Origin: Leptasterias polaris
Taxonomy: Eukaryota; Echinodermata; Asteroidea; Forcipulatida; Asteriidae
Length of the DNA: 64,000 nt
Assembly (NCBI GenBank): GCA_037783415.1
Contig: JAZGTN010000016.1
Coordinates: 1,237,001 to 1,301,000 of the forward strand
Direction: 5' to 3'
Of this stretch, positions 39,538 through 52,039 are shown piece by piece. The notes beneath the pieces were generated by a model. It did no database searches, was not told the origin of the DNA, and was given only the letters and a program-made list of their open reading frames with translations. Positions within the stretch are counted from its first letter, which is position 1, and each line of letters starts with the position of its first letter. The position numbers and the translations under genes were made by a program.

Positions 39538-42500
39538 CTGAAAACAGTACAGGAGAAAAGTATATAAAGTCAACGTATTAATTAAGTTTTCTTGATTGTT
39601 CTTTTCAGTAAATCCATCACAGTAATTAAATGATCAAGGGGTCGAGGAACCTGTACAAGGCAGATCTATTTGGAGAAATATAGAAAAGAAAAAACACTTT
39701 GATGTTGCATTAAAATACACGGGCCTCCAACATGGTGGGAGGGCTGGAGCCTCAACTTTATAGTATCCAGAAATATTTGACAGTGACTCGCTCGGTCTTA
39801 TCCAAGGAGTTCGCACTATTTCCCGGAAAACCTTTCACGGTGCGCAGCTGAAGGTCGTCCGTCGTGGCCGGGGGGGGGGGGGGGGGGGGGGGGGTGGGGG
39901 GCGGAAGGGGTAGCGCCACCCGCGCGCCACCTACGTTGAAAATAATCTCATTCGACCATCGCGACGTGGACTGGTCGAAGCTCCCCACGTACAAACGGAT
40001 GTGTGTGTATGCCATAGAGCTATGCTCTTTTTATGGTGCATGCACAATACACACCATTTGAATTTACGGTTGCTCTCCGCTGCGTGCCGTTGAGACTGCC
40101 TGGACGAGTCCATTTTATCAGAGGGTATTGTTATCTTCAAATGTTGTAAATTCACAAAATCTTTACACCAGAAAACATTTGTAAATTGTTTTTTTTTGCC
40201 TTGCCAACTGCTTCAGTAAATTAACTATTTAATAAACAACATGTATTTAACCTAAACGACATGTATAACATATCTGTTTAAGATGTGTATGTTGCCTCAG
40301 AATTACAATTACCTGCGGCAAATGTTCCCGTCCGTCAACAGAGATCGTTTGAACGCAAACTAAGTATTGGCGGGATCCATTCTCTCCAAAAAATTGTTTT
40401 AATAAAATCGTCAAATATCTAGAGGATGTACCGAGGGATTTTGATTAAACTTTCAGGAATGAAAGATCTATTCCTAAATATTACGTTAATGGAAAAAAAT
40501 CAGAGGATGAACGATAATTTTTTTCACATTATGTCGTTATTTGTAGCCATTTTAGGGGAGACCATTTGTAACGAAATTCCCACCTGGACCCATTCATACA
40601 CGTAATAGCCGCTGCAATAAACCAACGGAAAATTTTCGATAATATTTTTACGCACTTTATTTAAAATTAAGCGTCTCAACAATTGAAAATACTCTTACGA
40701 TATACACTGTTATGTTTTCAGTGCTGATAAAGAGAGAATTCTAACGGTATACATGGATTTCTTTTTGTTTTTTAATGGTCATTACCTATTTTTAAAATGG
40801 AGTGTACCCAAACAGCGATCGCAAATGATTGCGCAACACCCCTTCCGCCCCCCCCCCTGGTCGTGGCACAGTAGATCGCGGCCACACAGCCCTGCCAGTC
40901 CCAGTGGTATGGTGTTCTAAAGACGACAGATATGCGTCGCGTCGTGCCGTCGCGTCGCCTATTCCGTCGTCCGTCGCGTCGTCCGTCGCGTCGTGCCGTC
41001 GCCCGTCGCCCGTCGCGCGTCGCGTCGTGCCGTCGCCCGTCGCGTCGCCTGTTTTTCAATTGATTTGCATGGTGACTTGGACATCCGTCGTCCGTCGCGT
41101 CGTGCCGTCGTCCGTCGCGTCGTGCCGTCGCGTCGTCCGTCGCGTCGTCCGTCGCGTCGCCCGTCGCGTCGTCCGTCGCGTCGTCCGTCGCGTCGTCCGT
41201 CGCGTCGTCCGTCGTCCGTCGCGTCGTGCCGTCGTCCGTCGCGTCGTGCCGTCGCGTCGCCCGTCGTCCGTCGCGTCGTGCCGTCGCGTCGCCCGTCGTC
41301 CGTCGCGTCGTGCCGTCGCGTCGCCCGTCGTCCGTCGCGTCGTGCCGTCGTCCGTCGCCTGTTTTTAAATTGATTTGGACCTTATTTTCGCCAAAACGTT
41401 CTTCACTTTTCTGTCAATTGGTGGCGCTCTTTGATTATTTCCGTCGAAGTGAGTCTGATGAGGTCGTCGAGATTCTAGATGGCAGATGTGTATAGTTTGA
41501 TCAATCCCTCGTGCTTGCCGTGTCATCTCAACAATATCCTTTTAATTGTAAAAACATGTCAAGTATTAGTTTTTACTACCTCGGCCTCCCTACCATGCCT
41601 ACTAGCCTGTAAAATAAAGCAATGTCAACAGCAGCATCGTAGGAAAAATACTACCTAAATTATTATTATTATTAATTTTTTTTTTTTCTTTTGAGTGGAG
41701 CTCTTATATATAGACTCCGTTTATTCAACTCAAGTATATACATCTCCTATGGAACATTAAAGCAAGTACTGATAGATCAGTACACAAGTACATATAGGTT
41801 ACTAGAAACTAAAGGACAATGAACAAAGTTGATACAAACAAAGGCAAGATCAAAACATGAAAAAGCAACCTAGTACAAGTAAAAAGATTAAAATTAAGGC
41901 CTACACAAAGGACAGTAACTGAGAGGTGACAAAATTCGATTTTGATCAGAACATAAACTTTGGACTCTCGTCTTCATTGAAAGTACACAGGAATTTGTAC
42001 AATTTGTTAAAATTACTTGTTTGGAGCCTATTCCTCTCCCTTAGTAGAAATGATCTGAGAGTTTCTTTGAATTGTAGGTCTTGATAATGTTTGTGTTTGT
42101 GATAACGTTGTCCTCATTGAAGACCAGATCACACCGGATTCTCCAAATAACATTGATCATCATGCCAACAATTATCATAGATACAAATGACAAATTCATA
42201 CATAAAATTCTTATACAATCCCTCACCTGAGACAAAAGAAACGGCAGCCAGTTTGTTTCCTAATTAAAAATTCGACGTATAACCAGGGTTCAACCACCTC
42301 ATTACAGTATAGAAACAATGTTCGACAGTTTCAGTGTCGGATTTACAGAAAGGACAGTCGACTGTATCTATGATTTTCATGCGTTTAAGTTTATCTCGGG
42401 TTGGCAGAATCCTCAGCTGTGATAAAGTCTTAAAAGGTGCCCTTGTCTTTGGCGTCCATAATAGCCCAGTCGAACTTATCAGTGAGGCCTAAAATCGAGG

Positions 42501-45500
42501 CCCACTTTTCCTGTGCTTTTGGAAAAACAAATTATTTGACCTTCAATGATTTGTACATTAATTTCGTGGTAATTTTAGAAAAAGGTACCAAACCCTGATC
42601 CCCATGGTCAATTTGGAACTGAGCCACCTGCTTGGATGGTTATTAGCCCACAACGTTTTTCTTTGAAGAGGACAGGATTGATGTTTTGTTCGAAGACGTT
42701 TAGCTATGCGTCCAGCAGTGATACGATTAATTTTACACTTCAAGGTTCAAGGTTCAAGGTTCAAGGTTCAAGGTTCAAGGTTCAAGGTTCAAGGTTCGTT
42801 TATTTCCACAGTATCAAAAAAGCAAAAGGCAATAATAAATACATCAAAAGTAATCATTACATAATGCAAAGTAAATGTTTTACAGCATAGGTTTGAAGAA
42901 TATTACATGTAAACAAAAAAAGCATTATGTGACACTGCAGAGGGATCCATTTAAAAAGCAAAGCTTGTAGGCAATGGTCCCTATAGTGACATGCATGCAT
43001 TGAGATTAAAAAATAATGTTAAGTGAACCGTGGAGGTCCGTGGTCGAGTCGAGCCACCAATAAACAAATATAATAGCAATGCACATGCATGTTACAAAGA
43101 AAAATCAGCAAACACTATAATACAATCAAATAACTGAACGAGAACAAACACAATTGGACTAGGACTAACACAACAATCAAACACAACAATCTTGCCGGTC
43201 AGCAATATAGTATCGAACGAAATCATGAGTGATGCAAAAGCAGCGTATCCCTCGATGGATTTAACATAGTGTGGCTATGGATGATAGTATACACCATGGA
43301 TCCCATGTAGGAGACCACCCGAGTCTGCACTGTGGTATGGTTCAAAATACAATGTACATCTGTAAAAAACTCATCAACAATAAGATTTCAGTATATCAGC
43401 TTTAAAGACACGTTTAAAAGTAAACAAGCTTTTGGAGGCTTTAAGTTTTTCATTAAGCATGTTCCAAAGCATAGGTCCCTCATGTTTAATAGTTTTAAGA
43501 GCGAGGGAAGTACGAGTGTAAGAAATGTGATAATTAGAAGCTTGGCGGGTGAAATGGGAATGTACATCTGAGTTTAAAGAAAAAATTGATTGAATAGCAG
43601 AAGGTAAATTTTTACAAGTGAGTTGATACATGAGGGACCCAAGCTGAAGACAATAAATATCATTCACTTTAAAATTGCATATTTATGGAAAAGGGGATCT
43701 GTATGTTCGTTAAATTCAGCAAAATTAATGATACGAAGAGCTCGCTTCTGTAAGAGAAGAAGTCTATTAGGATTGGTAGCAGAACCTGATCCCCATGCAA
43801 GTATCCCGTAGTTAAGATAAGAACCGATCAATGTATTATAAAGAGATTGTAAAACCAGTTCAGGCATAAAATGCTTGATCCTATTGATCACACCAATATT
43901 TCTAGCAATAATTTTACACTGTAATCAACATGACTATTCCATGATAGTCTACGGTCAACAAAAAGTCCTAGAAACTTGCAACAATCAGTTTCCAGTGATT
44001 TCAATGTCATTAATCTTTATAGGACTTGGAAGGTCTCTGACTGAATTACTGAACAACATGCAGTTAGTTTTAGTGATATTTAGGGATAGTTTATTGACCG
44101 TAAACCAGGTGGCAACTAGTTTGAGCTCATTGTTAACAGTGTTTACAAGATAGTCAAGGTAAAGAATAAATTAGAGTCATCCGCAAATAATATAAATGAA
44201 AGCACACTAGAAGAATTTGTGAAATCATTAATGTATATGGTGAATAACAAAGGCCCGAGGATTGATCCTTGAGGTACTCCATAGTAAGGACATCAGACTC
44301 AGATTTAATGCCATTGACGGAAACATATTGTGGCCTGTCTGAAAGATAACTCTTAAACCATTCTAGGGGAATTCCACGGATACCATAGTTGGGAAGTTAA
44401 TGCAATAGTATTTGAGGGTCTATTGTATCAAAAGCCTTTGAAAGATCAAGGAACACCCCCAAGTATGATTGGAGTCATCGATAGCATTAGTAACTTTATC
44501 AATAAAATCAAGGAGTGCATGAATGGTTGAATGTTTGCTACGGAAACCAAACTGTTGATTTGTTAAAATTTCAAACTTATTCAGAAAATTAATGGTACGG
44601 GCATAGACACATTTTTCAAAGATCTTTGAAAAACATGAAAGAATAGAGATGGGCCTATAATTGGATATATTGTTACGATCACCCTTTTTGAAAACTGGTG
44701 GGACTTTAGCAATTTTTATTTCTGATGGAACAATGCCAGTCGTAAAAGAAGTATTGACAATATGAACAAGTGGTTTACTTATGGCAAAAATTGACTTATT
44801 GATAATGGAAATATTGATCAGGTCATGACCAGAACTTTTTTTATTTTGTAAATTTTTTACAATGTCCAAAATTTCATGTTCAAATACTGGAGTAAAAAAG
44901 AAGGAATTAAAATTAGGGTTGGGCATATAATCAGCAAAACTAAGGGGTGAATGAGTAGGTTGGATGTTTTTAGCAAGGTTGGGACCAATATTGATAAAGT
45001 ATTGATTAAAATGATTGGCGATTTGATTTGGGTTGTCAATTAAATTCCCATTAACAATGATGCTGTTAATACCATGAGAATGGGTATTTTTATTCAAAAC
45101 AGAATTTATAACCTTCCAGGTATTACGGATGTTATTTCTTTCTTTTTCAAACTGAAGGGAATAGTACTTTTTTTTACAAAGACGTAGAAGGCTAGTCAAG
45201 GTGTTTTTATACTTGATATACTTGCATTTATGTGAGGTTGTAGGGTTGGACAAGTACTGACGATACAATTTATTCTTTTTCTTAATAGATTTGAGGAGGG
45301 AATGTGTAATCCAAGGGGTAGTTGAAATATGATTAGATTTGGTATTGTTGTTTTGTCTAACTAAATGTGTATTTTGATCGTACAGAAAAATAGAATTATC
45401 CAGAAAAGTATTATAAGCAGTATCAGGATTATTACAACTAAGGACATTGGTCCAGTCAAAAGAGTGTAAGTCGTCAATAAACTGTTCAAGGTTCACATTA

Positions 45501-48500
45501 GACACATTTCGAGAAAAAGGTAAATTGTGATTATGAGAAGAACTTGAGTTTGGAGACTGAACGAACATAAAAATTGGCAGATGATCTGAGATATCAGAGA
45601 TTAAAATACCAGATTTTGAGGAAGGAAGAATATTTGATAAAAAATTATCGATAAGTGTAGCAGAAGTATCAGTAATACGTGTGGGCATATGGATTTGGGG
45701 GAGGAAAGAGTGAGCTGTAAATAAGTCGATAAAGGACTGGGAGCTAGGATTGGTTGGAATTAGTAAATTTATGTTGAAATCACCTGATCACACTTGATCC
45801 TAGCCAATTCCTTAAAGGTAATTAGTCTGTTATTTTTAACAACATGTTGAAATTTGATGATGTTATTCTTTGTTAAAACAGGACTCGCTAAATCGTTATC
45901 CTTATTAATCGCAACCACTGAATTATGCCAGAGAGGGATATTCATTACTTCCAAAACTGAGGTGAATTCTGGTCTGAAAACACCCCCTGATTTTTCGTAG
46001 GCTGCAAAAAGGTCCATATAAAAGGGAGTGGTCTGCAGTGACTTTTTCTTGGTTTTACCAAACACATACCAACCAAGATTATGGCTTTCGCCGGGTTTCT
46101 CGATCCAATAGTTAAAGAAGGATTTCCATTTACCATTACTTTTGATATAATACTCAACCACATCAGTTTTAGACTGCGTAACCTGACCCTGACGTCCAAA
46201 AGACCATTATCGAGGTCCGGTGATAGTGGCACGCTTGATTTTGTCCGGTTTACCTGACCAGTAAAAACTAAAAATAATGTTTTCTATTTTCTTTACACAC
46301 TCTCTTTAGAAATAAAAACCGTGGCATCATCGGCATGCTGGATAAATTTAACACATTCAGTTCCACCATGGTTCCACCTGGACACTGAATACCATGCAAC
46401 CATTATTGATTCTAATTAGAGTTCCTAAACCTTCTGCACAGACTGCATATAACAATGGAGACAGGGGACACCCTTGTCTGATACCTCTACTTATTTGGAA
46501 AGGTCTGCCAATGAAGTTATTTACAATGACGCAACTCTCAGGATTACTATATAAAAGCTTGATCCATTGAATGAATTTGGGGGGAATCCCCATTTTCTCA
46601 AGCATGGTAAACATATAATTCCAATTAATTCTATCGAAAACCTTCTCCTGATCGATGCTTAAAATAGCTGCTTCCTTATTGTTCCAATTATAATCTATGC
46701 TATCACGCAAAAGTGTGAGGTTGTCGTGATTTTTTCTCCCCGGTACACCACATGTCTGTTCGTCACCTATTATGAAAGGCATGGCCCTTTTTAACCTATT
46801 TGTGAGAACTTTGGCCAACAGTTTGTAATCTACATTTAAAAGGCTAATCGGTCTCCAGTTCTTGAGATCAAATTTACCTAATTATTATCCACATGGTTGG
46901 TGGGCTTGCACAAAACTACTTTATTGATTATAAAGCGATGAAAAATTACTTTATTGATTATGAAGCTCGATGACAAAAAGCAAAACCATAAAGCAATAAA
47001 TCAAGTGAATTCTAAACCAAGACCAACAGTAACACTACTGAACTAACAGGATTTATAAAAACTACTAAAAACAACAAAACACATGTGCCAAGGAAGGTTA
47101 CAAATTAAAATCAAAATGGCTCTAAAATCGAGTCCATAGCAGTAATGACTTGAAACAGGCAAAACTTAAAAACATGAAGAACCACCAGTACATAAAATCA
47201 AAGAAGTGATGGTGGGAGAACACACAGGCTGCTATCTGTAAACTATAATACATTTAATGGGTGACTTAATTACCACTACTTGAGGATTAAGGATTAAACA
47301 AGAGGGTTGTTTATTACAGACGATTCCTTGAAATGAACTTGGGTGCTACAAGAGATTAAGTTGGAATAAACAGTGGAAGGGAACATACTTGTCTCTCCGT
47401 GGTCCTTTCTCTATGAACACGGTTTATCTGGACCTGTTACATAATAAGCCATCAAAAGGGAGAAACTTCCTCTAGCAGTAAACACAAGAAGTAAAATTAC
47501 ATCAACAAACTCTCACACCAAATTTAAACCAAACAGATAATTATTGTCACATCCTTCCCTTTTTAAACTTTGAGTGGGAAGGGGGTAAACTTCTCTAACG
47601 ATGAGAAATGTTTCGGAAGAAAAAGGTGATAAAATTAACTAGTGTTCATTAATAAAGTAAATTTTCATGGCGAATATTCAAATAGAATTACTGGCTGGAA
47701 ATAGTAAGTTTGTTACTTTCGGTCATTTCCCATTGTTTAGTTTTTTTGTTTTTTTAAATAGAAGTTATGTGTGCATGCCTTTTTCACAGTAAATAATAAT
47801 ATATGCCATAATATGACAGAAGAGTTAATTTACCAGAGTACATGTAGTAGTGATTAAAGTGGTAATTGGCCCGTTTATCTTAAAATATGTAATATCAATA
47901 ATATTTGTAATGACAACGGATTAATATATCGCCTTTCGCAAGCCTGAAAGTTCATAAGTAGCAACAATTATGCAAAAAGGAGGCAAAGAAAAAAATTCTT
48001 TGTTTAACACCAAATCATGAAAAAAAATACATGGTCATGAGTCCTTGGTGTTTCTAACATTAAAACAAAATACATGGTCATGAGTCCTTGGTGTTTCTAA
48101 CTTGATGATAAATTTGTAAATGTTCATTTCAATACATTACGGAGTGACACAATGGTCGAGTATGATTTATCTGTCACTAGTCATGTCAATATTTAGCAGG
48201 TTTATTAACTGATACCTTTCATTTGGCCTGAACGGCTTTTCCAAATTGACGGTTTCATCTTTGAATTGTTAACATGTGTGAGATTTTTAGAAGTGACAGA
48301 GTTATGGATCACACAATAGAGAGTAACGTTACACGAAGTGACACATTACAAGAAACAAATCACTTTGAGAAAACTTGAAAACGGTGTATAACATTAATAA
48401 TGTGCCATACATTTCCATCGGTAACTTGCTCTGATAGCTCCCTCGGAAGCTCGGAACATGGGGGTTATTTTCGATTCATCAATGACACTTCAACCACACA

Positions 48501-51500
48501 ACAACAACATCATAAGTCTGTCATCATTTCACAAGTACATGGACAAGAGTGCCACTGAAAAAGTCATTAGTTTTTTAACTGTACCATGATGCACAGTCTC
48601 TTGCAGCGCCACCAGGAGGCACAAAAGGACGAGCTACGCGACGGGCGACGCGACGGACGACGCGACGGGCGACGCGACGGACGACGCGACGGGCGACGCG
48701 ACGGCACGACGCGACGGACGACGGGCGACGCGACGGCACGACGCGACGGACGACGGCACGACGCGACGGACGACGGACGACGCGACGGACGACGCGACGG
48801 ACGACGCGACGGGCGACGCGACGGACGACGCGACGGGCGACGCGACGGGCGACGCGACGGCACGACGCGACGGACGACGGCACGACGCGACGGACGACGG
48901 ATGTCCAAGTCACCATGGAAATCAATTGAAAAACAGGCGACGCGACGGGCGACGGCACGACGCGACGGGCGACGGCACGACGCGACGGGCGACGCGACGG
49001 ACGACGGAACAGGCGACGCGACGGCACGACGCGACGCACATCTGTCGCCTTTAGAACACCATACAGTGGTGCTCAAGTGACTGTACTGTACCAACAGGTA
49101 CAAGGCACAAACATGTGCACTCTAATGAGCCTCGTTGTACGAGGATAAAAGGGCATCGAAAAGCACTTTATATTTATGAAGTCCATCTGGCGTCCCGCTT
49201 TACACCTGTCACCCGTCGTGCGATCTCCATCGTACGTCACCCATTGCCCGTCAATAAGTGCCTCAATGGAAAATCAGTGAGAATTTAAAGGTGTTTGTGT
49301 AATTATCAACACTATTTTGTCTGCTTCTTCATCTTTCATATTGCCTTGAACTGATCGTCTGTAAATTGCCCCGGACGGTGCGTGGCCATTAAAACCATTG
49401 TCCTGAACCCATAGTCTAAAACTTCTAAATGGATATGACATTATACACGAGTTGGTCCTTCATTAAAAAAAATTTCAAATAGATTTTGACGAAGTGCAAT
49501 TAAAACTGTACACTATGGTGGTTATAAACCACACCTTGATTCTTGAGGCTCAGCACAGAACAAAATAAATACACCGTTATTAGAAAAGTGCTTAAAATGA
49601 AAGGGAAGAGTACAAACAATGTAGTTGTTGACCAAAAATCAACAGGTTGAAACTTGAATAAAGAAAAATGCCAAGGCAAAGATATAATCACCAAGGGGGA
49701 ATTCACAATCGGCACGTACGTCTCATGGGGAGTATGAAGGTCAAGGAAATACATATTCATTAGGTAGAGTGCAGTAGAATAGACCTTATGCATATGACGT
49801 CATTTGAGTAGGGCGCCCTCACCTAGAGGTCAAAAGGAAGATGCTCATTGGTCAGTCTTGTGCGCCGCGCGTACAAATCAGCGCGTTTCCATTGTTTCAT
49901 CATCAGTTTACCTCTAAGATGGCGGCTTGGTGACGTCAATGCATAAGGTCTATTCTGTTTATGACGTGTCTATATAGACCATGTGACCTGTGACATCACA
50001 TGTGTACAAAATAGCCACAGAGCCTAGACTTCCTGCAGGTACAGTTTTGTACACAGCTCAATGGAAGAAAAAAACATTATGTTTTATGGACATTGCACTG
50101 TCTGATTTTTTTTCAACTTTTGAAATGAAGAAAGGGGGGACATCTCAAAAGCTGTACAGCTGTTGCTTTTGTAACTCTTGAATTTATGTGAAAATGATGA
50201 CAACAAATGTACATTTTCCCATATGGCCTGTGTAGTAGCATGCCTGTCAGGAAATGCATTAGAATGTACAAGGTCACGACTCTGTAAACAAAGGTAACAT
50301 GGTCTATACGTAATGATAAAATGAGCTTTAGTTTATGAATTTAATTTGTGTTTTTTCCCCTATCTCTCTTGAGGTTTTTAGAGCAAATGTTCCAAAAGTA
50401 CATTATTTTTTTATTTTTATGTGAAATTTTCAAATGGTAAGTTATACTCAATTACTAAATGCAATAACATGTGTCAAATCATTTTAACTAGAAACAAACC
50501 GACGTGTGGTTTGCTCTTTTCATACAAAGACAAAACATTGTCTTTAAAACTACACATCAAACGAATGGAAACTTAAAGGCAAAGCATACCTTTGGTTTTT
50601 GGAAGCGTTCGATTGTTTTAATCTCATACAAATATTGATATAAATACAATAAAACTAACCAGTGAAAATTTCATTTCAAAAGGTGATCGCGTTTTTGTGA
50701 TATCGCCGAAAATCCGGAGCGAACATGTCCATGCATGCAGGAAGAATAATCCCTAACAGGAAACGACAAAACCTCGAAGTGAAATGTTTCTCAAAATGCT
50801 TTATACTGTCGTAGGTGCTGCAGGCTTCTAGCCAATAGGTTTTTATTGCCATTAATTTTAAGAGTGATTACCAAACGTATACAGCCCTTTAACGAGCGTA
50901 ATCCATGTTCTACACGTTTCGATTGTTGTCCAAGAAGTGTGATAACAATGTTTAAAATTAAACATCTAAATAAAAACCAATATAGAAAACACGTGAGACT
51001 CAACCAAATTAAATACCACATACACACACAAGATGTTTCGGCAGCAAGATGTACGTATCCATCTTAACACCAAACTTCAAATGAAATTTTGTTTTGAGCA
51101 GTGTAGGGTGATCAAGAATCCTCAAGATAAATGTATTTTGCAGATCGGGGTGGACTGTCAGGTTTGTTCCATTTATAACAGAGCCTGGCCCTGGGGAGAA
51201 CAATAACGTAATGTTGTGTTTCCATCAGTGCATATACTATACTATACAAAACGATCGTGTAAGCCCGGCCCAGGTTTAAAACGCTACTGGTTTCAGACAG
51301 TCAAAATCGCCCCTCACCTAGCTTACATGTTATTTGCACACCGCCCCATTTGCTTGCCCCGCCCAATTTATAACGTAAAGGCAAAGCTTATATACTGAAC
51401 CACAAGAAACTCACCGTCCATGCTGCCCGTGCTCAGTGCCTTCACCAGAGTGTCTAAACGGGCCGACATCCTTTCTTTGGTGGTCTCCAAGCCAAGAAGA

Positions 51501-51658
51501 TCATCCCTGATGCCATTTATGGCTACCTGGATCTCATCTCTAGAAATGTTGCTCACACACCCCGTGTTGGACACAGACGAGACAGCTGTCCCACTAGTTA
51601 CCGACAACTCACCGGCAACTACGAACAAAACAAGACACAAACCCACAAATCGCTCCAT
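38720..51658 (-). CDS. secreted two-exon protein gene, copy B (353 residues)
   Basis: Exon 1 51415-51658 and exon 2 38720-39537; the junction codon G|AT gives Asp and the frame stays open to the stop at 38720. The product has a signal peptide (about residues 1-20), one cysteine, an NIS sequon, a short coiled coil, a hydrophobic helix ISSFLEYIPGVGSLY at the start of exon 2, a near-invariant block (DVGLNLISGDIKDFLYFDNF to HNRFLSNRVTIA) and a more variable, strand-rich C-terminal part with YYWFTGTVSIGELEML and NGYMDLAMFS. I do not recognise the family. The intron is 11.9 kb because it hosts the 0.99-kb and 8.16-kb insertions; splicing across it is predicted, not shown. Confidence 0.8.
39869..40859. 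mobile_element. G-rich hAT-like element, 991 bp
   Basis: Flanked by the 8-bp duplication GTCGTGGC (39861-39868 and 40860-40867). The right end reads inward CAGGGGGGGGGCGGAAGGGG and the left end CGGGGG..GGCGGAAGGGGT. No transposase. The matching site in copy A (about 29335) has no insertion. Confidence 0.85.
40931..41360 (+). repeat. CGTCG minisatellite, left arm
   Basis: Imperfect array of CGTCGCGTCGTCCGTCG and CGTCGTGCCGTCG units. All frames are open because the array lacks stops; these Arg-rich frames are not genes. Confidence 0.9.
41676..46884 (-). mobile_element. non-LTR retrotransposon, L1/Tx1-like, interrupted and 5'-truncated
   Basis: Minus strand. The 5' part (45796-46884) has NWRPISLLNVDYKLLAKVLT, SIDQEKVFDRINWNYMF, GIRQGCPLSPLLY and, after a frameshift, QHADDATVFIS as the catalytic motif. 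The 3' part (41676-42734) carries a zinc-knuckle-like VDCPFCKSDTETVEHCFY segment typical of the end of such ORFs, then an A tract (T run at 41676). The two parts are split by the LINE at 42741-45789. Several frameshifts; dead. Confidence 0.82.
42741..45789 (-). mobile_element. non-LTR retrotransposon (CR1/L2/jockey group) inserted in the L1-like LINE
   Basis: Minus strand. The end of the endonuclease (ISDISDHLPIFMF), then VPPVFKKGDRNNISNYRPIS and FGFRSKHST are in one frame of 422 codons (44420-45688). The core and connection regions continue with frameshifts down to 43374. The 3' tail is about eight copies of GAACCTT (42741-42797). The 6-bp duplication ACACTT flanks it (42735-42740 and 45790-45795). 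Confidence 0.88.
46885..48560. other. interior of the 8.16-kb element, no gene recognised
   Basis: AT-rich. A 46-bp tandem doublet containing TACATGGTCATGAGTCCTTG lies at 48020-48105. No open frame with family features. Confidence 0.5.
48636..49046 (-). repeat. CGTCG minisatellite, right arm
   Basis: Reverse complement of the left arm in composition and in the unique interruption at 48893-48940. Arg-rich frames on both strands are array artefacts. Confidence 0.9.
49776..49956. mobile_element. inverted-repeat element, AGAATAGACCTTATGCAT family
   Basis: 181 bp with about 25-bp terminal repeats (AGAATAGACCTTATGCAT then TGACGTCA). Absent from the matching place in copy A (about 33500). Confidence 0.88.
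50577..50888. mobile_element. family 1 TTAA element
   Basis: TTAA on both sides (50573-50576, 50889-50892); ends AGGCAAAGCATACCTTTGG and CCAAACGTATACAGCCCT. Absent from copy A near 34140. Confidence 0.85.
51415..51658 (-). CDS. copy B exon 1
   Basis: 244 bp, MERFVGLCLVLFVVAGELSV to GSMD plus one base; donor G|GTGAGT. Same length as in copies A and C. Confidence 0.88.
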
Positions 51659-51837
51659 ATTCGCTGAACGATCTCCAGATATAATCGTATCAAACTGATA
51701 AGACAGTGTCCACGATGGAGAAACTAATTTGTATCTGCGCTCTTGCGGTTTAGACGACAAGGCTCTCTCACTGGTATCAACTTTGAAACAACTTTTCGGA
51801 GCTACCTGCCCGCACTTTTTGTTCCAGGACAAGTGTG

Positions 51838-51861
51838 GGCTAATTAACATAAATGGGCGTG
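51838..51861 (-). promoter_or_regulatory. conserved promoter block, copy B
   Basis: Same CGCCCATTTATGTTAATTAG block as copy A, 180 nt upstream of the start codon. Confidence 0.5.
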
Positions 51862-52039
51862 ATGAAGACTTAACCAGCGTACTGTAAAGCCAATCAGAGG
51901 CACCAATCCCTTACCTAGTAGACTACAGGCCAATCAGAAGCATTCCTTCCTTGCCTAGTAGAGTACAGGTCACTGAGGAGAACAGGTCACTGAGGGTTCC
52001 ACCCTCATAAATTCCGATTCCCTAAACACTTCCTTTATA

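Larger units (their letters stand above)
40908..49063. mobile_element. 8.16-kb element with inverted CGTCG-minisatellite ends
   Basis: The left end TATGGTGTTCTAAAGACGAC and right end GTCGCCTTTAGAACACCATA are inverted repeats, followed inward by oppositely oriented CGTCG minisatellites and by a shared unique block (ATTGATTTGCATGGTGACTT and complement). A 6-bp repeat CAGTGG flanks it (40902-40907, 49064-49069). Copy A joins the two flanks directly at about 29376-29381. The interior is mostly a LINE nested in another LINE; no transposase survives that I can see. Confidence 0.8.

Noticed and set aside
40829..41495. Arg-rich open frames (up to 179 codons) on the plus strand, and similar frames at 48567-49103 on both strands
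   Set aside because: They are translations of the CGTCG minisatellite, open in several frames on both strands because the array lacks stop codons.
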